A stretch of 10,695 bases of DNA from the NCBI GenBank assembly GCA_023402175.1, contig JAEXCN010000291.1, positions 1-10,695 on the forward strand, in the 5' to 3' direction. Positions within the stretch are counted from its first letter, which is position 1. The number at the start of each line of letters is the position of its first letter. Below the pieces are notes generated by a model. That model searched no databases and was not told the origin of the DNA. It was given only the letters and a program-made list of their open reading frames with translations. Below, one piece after another: positions 1-7,447 of the stretch. The position numbers and the translations under genes are program-made. The stretch is from Pseudomonadota bacterium (GTDB taxonomy: Bacteria; Myxococcota_A; Polyangia; Polyangiales; Polyangiaceae).

Positions 1-348
1 TTAAGCCGATCGCACCTGACGATCGTGTTGTGCGCGGCAGCGCGCAAGTGATCGATCTTGCTGTGTTCTAAAGATCATCCGCATGCGCGAAGCGTTTCGT
101 GAGAGGCGACGAGGGTCCAGGTCGAGAGTGAAGCAAGACCCACTCCCTCTCGGCTCTCTGCCTTCCCGTCCTCCCTGTTAATCTTCTCTCCGCGCCGAGC
201 CCGGCCCGAAGAGGAGTGACATGGACTTCTGCTGAAAGGCAGATCGATCATCGCTCGGGCATCCGCGGAGCAGAGCGTCACAACGGTCGGGGCATCCGAC
301 GGGTGCGCCTCGACACGACGCTGCGACGCGATCGGCACGATCGGCCCC
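1..348. other. Non-coding or unassigned left edge
   Basis: I see no convincing gene here. The open frames on both strands are short, Arg/Ser-rich and resemble no family. There is a pyrimidine-rich tract at about 143-192, a CGATCG pair at 7-12 and 20-25 that could form a weak hairpin, and a GATCGGC direct repeat at 330-336 and 339-345. A four-codon frame (ATG at 221, then a TGA at 233) follows a good GAGGAG, but nothing supports its translation. The stretch probably holds the 3' flank of a gene outside the window and the upstream region of the hydrolase gene at 410. Confidence 0.5.
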
Positions 349-376
349 TTGCGCTCGGAGCATGTGCGCCTAAGCT
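349..376 (+). promoter_or_regulatory. Possible sigma70-type promoter for the hydrolase
   Basis: A TTGCGC hexamer (349-354) and a TAAGCT hexamer (371-376) are 16 bp apart. If used, transcription would start at about 382-384, downstream of the ATG at 377. This agrees with the Shine-Dalgarno evidence that translation starts at 410. The match to consensus is only moderate, so this is a guess. Confidence 0.22.
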
Positions 377-398
377 ATGACGCGCCGCGTCGTGCGGC

Positions 399-403
399 GG
401 AGG
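399..403 (+). promoter_or_regulatory. Ribosome binding site deciding the hydrolase start
   Basis: GGAGG at 399-403 lies 6 nt upstream of the ATG at 410, which is ideal spacing. The earlier in-frame ATG at 377 has no such site, and the one at 404 directly abuts it. This is why 410 is chosen as the start. Confidence 0.6.
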
Positions 404-409
404 ATGGCC

Positions 410-1426
410 ATGCCGCTGCAGACGGGGACGCTCGCATCTCCTCCCATCGATTCCGGCGCACCCGACGATGGCCCGCTCCCTTACGTCGACGCGGGGGGCG
501 GGCCCAACGTGCTCGTCCTCTTGCACGGCAACTTCGGCTCGCCGCTCTGGTGGCGTCCGGTCCTCGATCGACTTCCGCCGGGGTTCCGAGCGATCGCGCC
601 CGTCCTCCGCGGCTGCGCGGGAAGGGCGCTCGGGCGAGCGCGCAGAGGCTCGGTCGAGATCACGGACCTCGCCGACGACATCTTCGATCTCGTCCAGCGT
701 CTCGGCCTTCCGCGTTTTCACCTCGTGGGCCACTCGCTCGGCGGCGCGGTCGCAATGCAGCTCGCGCTCGATCATCCCGAGGCGGTCCGTACCGTCACGC
801 TGGTCGCGTCCGCTCCGGCGGCCGGGCTCTCGGCGATGCGGGAAGGGAAGTCGCCGGCAGCGCGGCTCCTGCGGATGTTCGACCCCGACTCGGGATCGTC
901 GATGGGGCTCCTCGAGATGTCGTTCCGGATGCACTCCGCGTTCGGTACGAAGCGCATGATGCTGAAGAGCGCGCTTGCCGACTTGATGCCGACCGCGCCG
1001 GACGAGGGGCCCATGTTCGAGGCGCTCGTCGACGACGCGGTCCGGATGATGCCGGAGGCCGCGGTCGCGTACTACAAGGCGCTCCATCGCTGGAACGTCG
1101 AGCGCGAGCTGCGGCGGATCTCGATGCCCACGCTCGTGCTCGCGTGTGGCAAAGACGCGATCGTCCCGCGCGCAGCGCTCGAGAAGACGGCGGGCCTCTT
1201 GCCGAGAGGCGAGCTCGTCGAATGGCCACACGTCGGCCATTCACCGATGATCGAGTCTCCCGACGCCTTCATCGAGCTCGTGATCGGCTTCTGCGTTCGC
1301 GAGTCGTGGTGGGCGCGGGTCTGGACGTTCCTATGGCTGTTCTGGAGTCGCGTCGTGTCCGCCCGTAGGCGGGGCATCCGAGCGCGTCTCGACCGCAAGA
1401 CGCTTCCGCAGTCGAGCGTGAGCTAG
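410..1426 (+). CDS. Alpha/beta hydrolase with Trp-rich C-terminal tail
   Basis: A predicted serine hydrolase of the alpha/beta-hydrolase fold (338 aa from this start). The substrate cannot be read from the sequence. The motifs are in canonical order: the oxyanion-hole motif LLHGNFGS (His39-Gly40), the nucleophile elbow GHSLGG (Ser109), the acid Asp249 in ACGKDAIVP, and the base His277 in VGHSP. A helical cap region rich in Met lies between the elbow and the acid, at about residues 140-225. After the catalytic domain comes an unusual tail: a Trp-rich hydrophobic stretch at about 300-316 (WWARVWTFLWLFW and on), followed by many Arg/Lys residues. This could be an amphipathic or membrane-associating segment. 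ATG 377 would add 11 Arg-rich residues; GGAGG before 410 favours the shorter form. It converges on the DUF6496 gene and has no operon partner. It is not recognisable as S-formylglutathione hydrolase despite the nearby dehydrogenase gene. Confidence 0.88.
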   Translation: MPLQTGTLASPPIDSGAPDDGPLPYVDAGGGPNVLVLLHGNFGSPLWWRPVLDRLPPGFRAIAPVLRGCAGRALGRARRGSVEITDLADDIFDLVQRLGLPRFHLVGHSLGGAVAMQLALDHPEAVRTVTLVASAPAAGLSAMREGKSPAARLLRMFDPDSGSSMGLLEMSFRMHSAFGTKRMMLKSALADLMPTAPDEGPMFEALVDDAVRMMPEAAVAYYKALHRWNVERELRRISMPTLVLACGKDAIVPRAALEKTAGLLPRGELVEWPHVGHSPMIESPDAFIELVIGFCVRESWWARVWTFLWLFWSRVVSARRRGIRARLDRKTLPQSSVS

Positions 1427-1471
1427 GACGTCACGGCTCGACTGCGAACGCCCGTCTCTCGGAAGAGGCCC

Positions 1472-1915
1472 TCACGCCGCGGCGCGCTTCGTACGGGAAC
1501 GCGACGTCCCCGTCGTGCGCTTGCGGCGGCGGCCTGCTGCCTGGCGTGCTTGACGCGACAGCGCGCGCGACGAGGCGGCCTTCCGCGGAGCACGCGCGAG
1601 CGCCTTCTTCGCGCCGCGTGAGCGCTTCGGCGACGTCTTGCGCGTCGTGCCCGACTTCGCCTTCGCGGTCTCGCGCTTCGCCTGCTTGCGCGTGCGCTCG
1701 GACGTCGTGCCCTTCTTCGGAGCAGGCAGCTTCACGCCCGAGCGGCGTGCCTTCGAGAGCCCGATCGCGATGGCCTGCTTCGCGCTCTTCGCTCCGTGCT
1801 TGCCCTCACGGATGTGCTCGATCTCCTCGCGAACGAACTCACCGGCCTGGGTGCTCGGCGCCTTGCCCTCGCGCTTCGCCTTTCGAGCGCGCTGGATCGT
1901 CTTCTTCTCCGGCAT
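1472..1915 (-). CDS. Small basic DUF6496-type protein with histone-like tail
   Basis: A 147-aa protein of unknown function. Residues 1-70 resemble the DUF6496 family from memory: an N-terminal MPEKKTIQRARK, then EFVREEIEHIREGKHGAKS and QAIAIGLSKARRSGVKLP. Residues 70-147 are a low-complexity Lys/Arg/Ala/Ser/Thr tail (SPKRSRGAKKALARAPRK and similar) that resembles the tails of histone H1-like or other DNA-binding proteins in high-GC bacteria. A nucleic-acid-binding role is inference from charge alone. There is no signal peptide or membrane segment. The frame stays open upstream to 2191, but the start at 1915 is fixed by an AAGGAG 7 nt away and by the family N-terminus. The gene lies 278 bp beyond the dehydrogenase stop on the same strand and converges on the hydrolase gene with a 45-bp gap. 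Confidence 0.8.
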   Translation of the reverse strand: MPEKKTIQRARKAKREGKAPSTQAGEFVREEIEHIREGKHGAKSAKQAIAIGLSKARRSGVKLPAPKKGTTSERTRKQAKRETAKAKSGTTRKTSPKRSRGAKKALARAPRKAASSRALSRQARQAAGRRRKRTTGTSRSRTKRAAA

Positions 1916-1922
1916 GACCTGT

Positions 1923-1928
1923 CTCCTT
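1923..1928 (-). promoter_or_regulatory. Strong Shine-Dalgarno for the DUF6496 gene
   Basis: On the minus strand AAGGAG sits 7 nt before the ATG at 1913-1915. It is the clearest ribosome binding site in the window, and it rules out the long upstream extension of this frame. Confidence 0.75.
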
Positions 1929-2193
1929 CGAGGCGCCGGCGAAGCAAGGAGATGGCCACGTTGCCTACGATCGAACGTCGGCTGGGGATTTTCTGGGGAT
2001 TGCGCGGCGCGACCCTGCCGAACGCGCGGACGCGCATCTGGACGCATGCGCGACCTTTTCGACACGTGCGGTCGCGAGATGCCTCGATTTCGCGCGCTCG
2101 AACACCGGGCGCGGGTGCGAACCATCGTGCTCTGCACGGCGCGATGGCGCGGATCCACGCCCGGATGGTCAGGCGCTGCGATGTCGATCACAC

Positions 2194-3303
<1,110 letters not shown>

Positions 3304-3421
3304 CAGATGGGTAGCATCGCAAGTTGCCGCAGTGTCGACAAGGCCGGGGAAGGAGCGGTCCGGACACGCTTTGTAGGCGCCGCGATTTCCTGCCCACCTA
3401 CCGCTCAGCCAGGACTGCGTC

Positions 3422-3436
3422 TACGGTGCTGTCGTG
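3422..3436 (+). promoter_or_regulatory. Candidate -10 element for leaderless start of the ferritin-like gene
   Basis: TACGGT (3422-3427, a TANNNT -10 pattern) is followed by exactly 6 nt and then the GTG start at 3434. No Shine-Dalgarno lies within 5-12 nt of this start; the nearest AGGA is at 3411-3414, too far upstream. Together these match the arrangement of leaderless genes, in which transcription begins at the start codon. No good -35 is seen. Confidence 0.3.
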
Positions 3437-3844
3437 GGAAGCGAAACCTGGCACGAGCCATTCGAGTCTTTGACGCAGTACACGCGTGACATGCATCGCG
3501 CGATCGTCTCGCTCATGGAGGAGCTCGAGGCGATCGACTGGTACCAGCAGCGCATCGACGTGACGCCGGACGAGGAGCTCAAGTCCGTTCTCGCGCACAA
3601 CCGCGACGAAGAGGTCGAGCACGCGATGATGAACCTCGAATGGATCCGGCGGAACAATCCCACCTTCGACGCCGCCGCGCGCATCTTCCTGTTCAGCGAG
3701 GGACCGATCACCGAAGTCGAGGAGAAGATGGTTCAGGAGAACGGTGGGAGCGGCGCGAAGGGCGGCGGTACGGACGGCGGCGGCCAAGCGAAGCAGCCGG
3801 CGTCCGACGGATCGCTCGGCATCGGAAGCCTCAAGCTCGCCTGA
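3434..3844 (+). CDS. Encapsulated ferritin-like protein (EncFtn) with encapsulin docking peptide
   Basis: A 136-aa iron-oxidising cargo of an encapsulin nanocompartment. EncFtn proteins have only half the helices of a classical ferritin subunit and make a ferroxidase centre across a dimer interface. The first helix holds MEELEAIDWY (Glu29, Glu30, Glu32, Trp36, Tyr37) and the second HNRDEEVEHA (Glu59, Glu60, Glu62, His63). Glu30, Glu60 and His63 match, from memory, the iron ligands Glu32, Glu62 and His65 of the Rhodospirillum rubrum protein. FLFSEGPIT (85-93) is also typical of the family. A Gly-rich flexible linker (about 103-123) leads to the docking peptide DGSLGIGSLK (125-134), which anchors the cargo inside the shell. 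GTG 3434 is the only start compatible with the family N-terminus (xHEPxExL at residues 6-13). Because EncFtn cannot mineralise iron without a shell, the downstream encapsulin is its partner. Confidence 0.95.
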   Translation: MGSETWHEPFESLTQYTRDMHRAIVSLMEELEAIDWYQQRIDVTPDEELKSVLAHNRDEEVEHAMMNLEWIRRNNPTFDAAARIFLFSEGPITEVEEKMVQENGGSGAKGGGTDGGGQAKQPASDGSLGIGSLKLA

Positions 3845-3882
3845 CATCCATCAACGAGAAACAGAAACGGGAAACCAACGCC

Positions 3883-4695
3883 GTGGATCTCCTCAAGCGC
3901 AATCTCGCCCCGATTCTCCCCGAAGCCTGGAAGCTCATCGATGCTGAAGCATCCCGGGTGCTCCGCCTCCTGCTCGCGGGTCGCAAGATCGTCGACTTCG
4001 AGGGCCCGTTCGGATGGTCGTACGCGGCCGTCAACACGGGTCACCTGAAGCTGCTCTCGAGCGAGCCCGCACCGGAAGTGCATATGGGCATCCGCGAGGT
4101 GCAGCCGCTCGTCGAGGTGCGTGTTCCGATCAAGCTCTCCATCATGGACCTCGACACGGTCGCTCGCGGCGCGGAAGACCCAGACCTCGAGTCCGTCGTC
4201 CAGGCTGCCGAGAAGATCGCCTTCGTCGAGGACAACGCGATCTTCAACGGGCTCGCAAGCGGAGCCATCAAGGGCATCTTCGAGGCGAGCCCGCATCCGG
4301 TGCTGTCGCTCCCGGCGAACATCCTCGATTTCCCGAAGGCCATCCTCGATGCGAAGGAGACGCTTCGCCGTGCAGGCGTGAACGGCCCGTACGTGCTCGT
4401 CCTCGGGGCGGCGCTCCACGATCAGGTCCTCACGGCGACGGACGAAGGCCATCCGCTCGCGAAGCGGATCGAGCAGCAACTCGTCGACCGTCCCATCGTC
4501 CGCGCGGAAGCGATCAAAGGCGCGGCGGTCATGTCGCTCCGTGGCGGCGACTACGAGCTCTACGTCGGCCAGGACCTCTCGATCGGCTATGCGTACCACA
4601 CGAAGGACGAGGTCGAGCTGTACCTGACCGAGTCGTTCACGTTCCGCATCATCGAGCCCGCGGCGGCGGTGCGGATCACGAGCCAGGCGAGGTAG
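3883..4695 (+). CDS. enc: Family 1 encapsulin shell protein
   Basis: An HK97-fold protein (270 aa, normal for 60-mer T=1 encapsulins) that self-assembles into an icosahedral protein compartment around the ferritin-like cargo. Family signatures in order are: N-terminal MDLLKRNLAPILPEAW, GRKIVDFEGPFGWSYAAVNTG (33-53), the E-loop region to about residue 85, EDNAIFNG (116-123), GPYVLVLG (168-175), and the C-terminal GGDYELYVGQDLSIGY (221-236) and ESFTFRIIEPAAAV. The GTG start at 3883 is chosen because residue 1 then aligns with the universal MxxLKR opening. The frame is open back to 3640, but that would overlap the cargo gene and adds unrelated Arg-rich sequence. The cargo gene ends 38 bp upstream, so co-transcription is likely; the Shine-Dalgarno is weak. 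Residue 88 is Met where Thermotoga maritima has the flavin-stacking Trp87. Confidence 0.96.
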   Translation: MDLLKRNLAPILPEAWKLIDAEASRVLRLLLAGRKIVDFEGPFGWSYAAVNTGHLKLLSSEPAPEVHMGIREVQPLVEVRVPIKLSIMDLDTVARGAEDPDLESVVQAAEKIAFVEDNAIFNGLASGAIKGIFEASPHPVLSLPANILDFPKAILDAKETLRRAGVNGPYVLVLGAALHDQVLTATDEGHPLAKRIEQQLVDRPIVRAEAIKGAAVMSLRGGDYELYVGQDLSIGYAYHTKDEVELYLTESFTFRIIEPAAAVRITSQAR

Positions 4696-4698
4696 GGC

Positions 4699-7332
4699 TC
4701 AGCTCGGCGATTCGCCAGGATCGGCGAGCCGAGCCGTCGCCTTCGGGTCGAGGAAGTAGCCGTCGTCGTCGTGGAGAAGCGCTCCTTCGAGCGCCACACG
4801 ACGCAGGCGCGCGATCGTGACGTGGAGCCGGTTCTTCGCGGCGGCGGGCAGCACCCGCTCGTCCGGCCAACCGGCACGCACGAGCGAGTGTGGCGGAACC
4901 GGCCGCCCCGGGTGCCGCATGCGCTCGAGCGCGAGTCGGATCATCACGCGCGAGATTGGACGATCGGCCCCGAGCTTCGCGACCTGACCCGAGACGGTGC
5001 GCACCCAGCTTCCGTCGCTCGCGACGACGAGCCCCGTGTCGGGACGGCGTGACGGCGGTGCCGCTCGCGACTCCATCGACGCGAGCACGCGATGCGCGAA
5101 GCGGATCTCCTCGACCTCGGTCGGCCTCGGCGAGCGCGCGGGAACGCGGTCGCCGACGATGCTCGCCAGGAGCTCGATCGCCTCGCGCCGCGCCGCGCGC
5201 GCATCTCCCTTCGCGAGCTCGCGTGCGCGTGCGAAGCCGTCTCGCGCCGCCGGAATCCTTCCGAGCGCGAAATCCACGACGGCGGCGGTCGCCGTATAGA
5301 AGGCCGCGACGGCGCGGTCCGATGCGCGAGCAAGGCGCACGATCGCGTCGCGGTACGCGGTCTCGGCGTCCGCGAGCAGCCCCTGCTCGAGCGCGACGTT
5401 GCCCAGATAGCCGAGGAGGAGTCCTTCCGTGTGCTCGTCGCCGACGTCGCGGACGAGACCGAGCGCGATGTCGAGCTGACGGCGCGCGTTCGGCGTCGCG
5501 CCTTCCTCGGCGTCGATGAGCGCGAGCAAGACGACCGTCCACGCTTCGGAGCGGCGATCTCCCGCTTGCCGGAGGAGCACGAGGGCGGCGTCGAGATCGC
5601 GCCGCGCCTCGGCGAGGCGTCCATCGTCGAGGAAGCGGCTGCCGAGCATCATCAAGACGAATCCCTCTTCGCGGACATCGCCTGCTGCACGCAGGAACGT
5701 TCGCGCGCGGCCGAGCTCCACGACGGCATCGTCGTTCCGACCAGCCTCGGAGAGCACGTTCGCGAGGTCCTTGCCGACGATCCCTTGCGTGCGATCGTCG
5801 GTCGACGCTTCGGCCGCACGGCGCGCCTGTTCGAAGAGGGCGACCGCGCGCTCGACGTCACCTTTGAGGCCGGTGACGAGCGCGAGCTTGCTCGTCGCCA
5901 GCGCCTCCACGCGGCTTGCGCGCGCACGACGCGCCGCCTTGCGTGAGCTCTCGAGATCGCCGATGGCCTCGTCGCGCTTCCCTTGGAAGATGCGCGCGAG
6001 CCCGCGCGAGAGGAGCAGCTCGGCCCTGTCCGCGGGTGTCGGATCGAGGTCGGCGAGCGCTCGCGACGTCCGGTCGATGAACGGGGCGAGAGGCCCGCGT
6101 GCGAGGGCGACCGGCGCATACGCGAGAAGGGCCGCGACGGCTCGGCGATCGCGCGCGCGATGCGAGCGATCGAACGCGCGCTCGAGGTTCTTTTGCTCCG
6201 CGGCGAGGAGGTCGACCGGAGGCGCCGGGACGCGCGAACGCAGGCTCGCGTAGTGAGCCGCATGCCGCTCCTCGACGACCGCAGCGTCCGTCGTCTTCGA
6301 GAGCTTCTCCGCTGCAAATGCTCGCAGCGTCTCCGAGAGCGAATAGCGGCGGTCCTCGCCGTCGTCGACTCGGACGAGCGACGCTTCCACGAGACGTTCG
6401 AGCGCACGCGCGACGCGAACGCGATCTTTCGCGGGGACATCGCCGGTCCCCGTCGCCACCGCGCACGCCGCATCGAGGAGGAAGCCGCCGCGGAAGCACG
6501 AGCACGCTGCGAGCAGCCGCGCGTCTGCCTCGTCGAGCTCTTCCCACGACAGCTCGAGCGCCGACCGGATCGATCGCTGCCCCCGTTCGTCCTCGAGCAG
6601 ATCGAGGCGCTCGGCGAGGAGACTCGCGATGTCCTTCTCGGACATGGCCACCATGCGCGAAGCACAGAGCTCGATCGCGAGCGGAACTCCTTCGAGCCTG
6701 CGCACGATGGTGCCGACGGTCCGAGCGTTCGCGGTGGTGATGCGAAACCCTGACCGGGCCGATGCGGCGCGCCTCGCGAACAGCTGGACGGCGGCTGCTC
6801 TGGCGATCTTCTCGGGGTCCTTCTCGCGCGCAGACGGCACGTCGAGAGGGCCGAGCTCGACGCGATGCTCTCCGACGACGCCGAGGCGGCCGCGCGCGGC
6901 GACGAGGAACGATGCGCTCGGCGCTTCCCGTAGCCACACGGGAAGCAGCTTCATGAGCGCGACACGGCATCGATCCGCGTCGTCGAGGACGACCAGCACC
7001 CGCCGGCGTGCCGCGAGCGCGCGGCCGATTCGCTCGGAGACATCCGCGCTCGCGCTCGCGGTCATCCCGAGAGCGCGTGCAAGCTCGTGGACGACGTCGC
7101 TCGTCGTGCGTGCACCTTCGAGGTGACAGACGATCGGTCCCGAGTCTCCGTGGGCTCGGGACCATGCTGTCCCGTCGGGCTTGCCCCGACGCTTCTGGCT
7201 CGCGAACGCACGCGCGAGGGCGCTCTTGCCGATCCCGGGTGGTCCCGTCAGGACGACGAGTCGATGCACCGATGTCGCGCGTGCGAGCGCGAAGCCCTCG
7301 GTATCCCGGAACGCGAGCGACTCGTCCGCCAT
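4699..7332 (-). CDS. STAND-type ATPase with TPR repeats and C-terminal winged-helix DNA-binding domain
   Basis: An 877-aa predicted regulatory ATPase. The N-terminus goes straight into a P-loop NTPase: Walker A GPPGIGKS (30-37), Walker B VLVVLDDAD (112-120), an Arg after strand 4 (AARGR, near 147), and EGVPLAIEL (214-222), the GxPL motif of AP-ATPase/STAND proteins such as AfsR. LSWEELDEADARLLAA and FRGGF (261-284) are the accompanying winged-helix-like STAND segment. About 430-710 is an array of TPR-like helical repeats (GKRDEAIGDLESSRKA, GRLAEARRDLDAALVL, GLLADAETAYRDAI). Residues 765-862 resemble an OmpR/SARP-type winged helix (SDGSWVRT, AGWPDER, AAAKNRLHVTIARLRR, GYFLDP). ATP-dependent, ligand-gated transcription control is the likely role; its target is unknown. 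The start follows an in-frame TGA at 7342-7344, and no clear Shine-Dalgarno is seen. It ends 3 bp from the encapsulin stop, convergently. Confidence 0.88.
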   Translation of the reverse strand: MADESLAFRDTEGFALARATSVHRLVVLTGPPGIGKSALARAFASQKRRGKPDGTAWSRAHGDSGPIVCHLEGARTTSDVVHELARALGMTASASADVSERIGRALAARRRVLVVLDDADRCRVALMKLLPVWLREAPSASFLVAARGRLGVVGEHRVELGPLDVPSAREKDPEKIARAAAVQLFARRAASARSGFRITTANARTVGTIVRRLEGVPLAIELCASRMVAMSEKDIASLLAERLDLLEDERGQRSIRSALELSWEELDEADARLLAACSCFRGGFLLDAACAVATGTGDVPAKDRVRVARALERLVEASLVRVDDGEDRRYSLSETLRAFAAEKLSKTTDAAVVEERHAAHYASLRSRVPAPPVDLLAAEQKNLERAFDRSHRARDRRAVAALLAYAPVALARGPLAPFIDRTSRALADLDPTPADRAELLLSRGLARIFQGKRDEAIGDLESSRKAARRARASRVEALATSKLALVTGLKGDVERAVALFEQARRAAEASTDDRTQGIVGKDLANVLSEAGRNDDAVVELGRARTFLRAAGDVREEGFVLMMLGSRFLDDGRLAEARRDLDAALVLLRQAGDRRSEAWTVVLLALIDAEEGATPNARRQLDIALGLVRDVGDEHTEGLLLGYLGNVALEQGLLADAETAYRDAIVRLARASDRAVAAFYTATAAVVDFALGRIPAARDGFARARELAKGDARAARREAIELLASIVGDRVPARSPRPTEVEEIRFAHRVLASMESRAAPPSRRPDTGLVVASDGSWVRTVSGQVAKLGADRPISRVMIRLALERMRHPGRPVPPHSLVRAGWPDERVLPAAAKNRLHVTIARLRRVALEGALLHDDDGYFLDPKATARLADPGESPS

Positions 7333-7447
7333 GCGATCGGCTCATGAGCAGCATACACATGATCTCGATCGCCCAGGCACCGCCGTGCGGCGGACGCGGC
7401 GGGTGGAACGGCGCGGAGCCCGCAGGAAGGCGAGCCCCCGTCCGCTG

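Noticed and set aside
9..18. GATCGCACCT at both ends of the window (9-18 and 10686-10695)
   Set aside because: A 10-bp identity without flanking extension is likely chance. The second copy is coding in the four-helix bundle gene, so it does not suggest attachment sites.
221..235. A four-codon leader frame after GAGGAG
   Set aside because: The ribosome site is good, but the frame is too short to support and lies about 175 bp from the hydrolase start with no attenuator structure.
2122..2147. A hairpin downstream of the dehydrogenase as a terminator
   Set aside because: On the transcribed (minus) strand the stem has a C/A mismatch and there is no U tract.
3640..3882. An 81-residue N-terminal extension of encapsulin overlapping the ferritin-like gene
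   Set aside because: The extension is Arg-rich and unlike any encapsulin N-terminus. The universal MxxLKR opening begins at the GTG at 3883.
5858..7360. A 500-codon minus-strand frame within the STAND gene
   Set aside because: It is an out-of-frame shadow, very Arg-rich, while the other frame carries Walker A, Walker B and TPR motifs.
7380..7393. A CCGCC/GGCGG hairpin after glnA as a terminator
   Set aside because: It has only five base pairs and no U tract. Such short GC hairpins are common by chance here.
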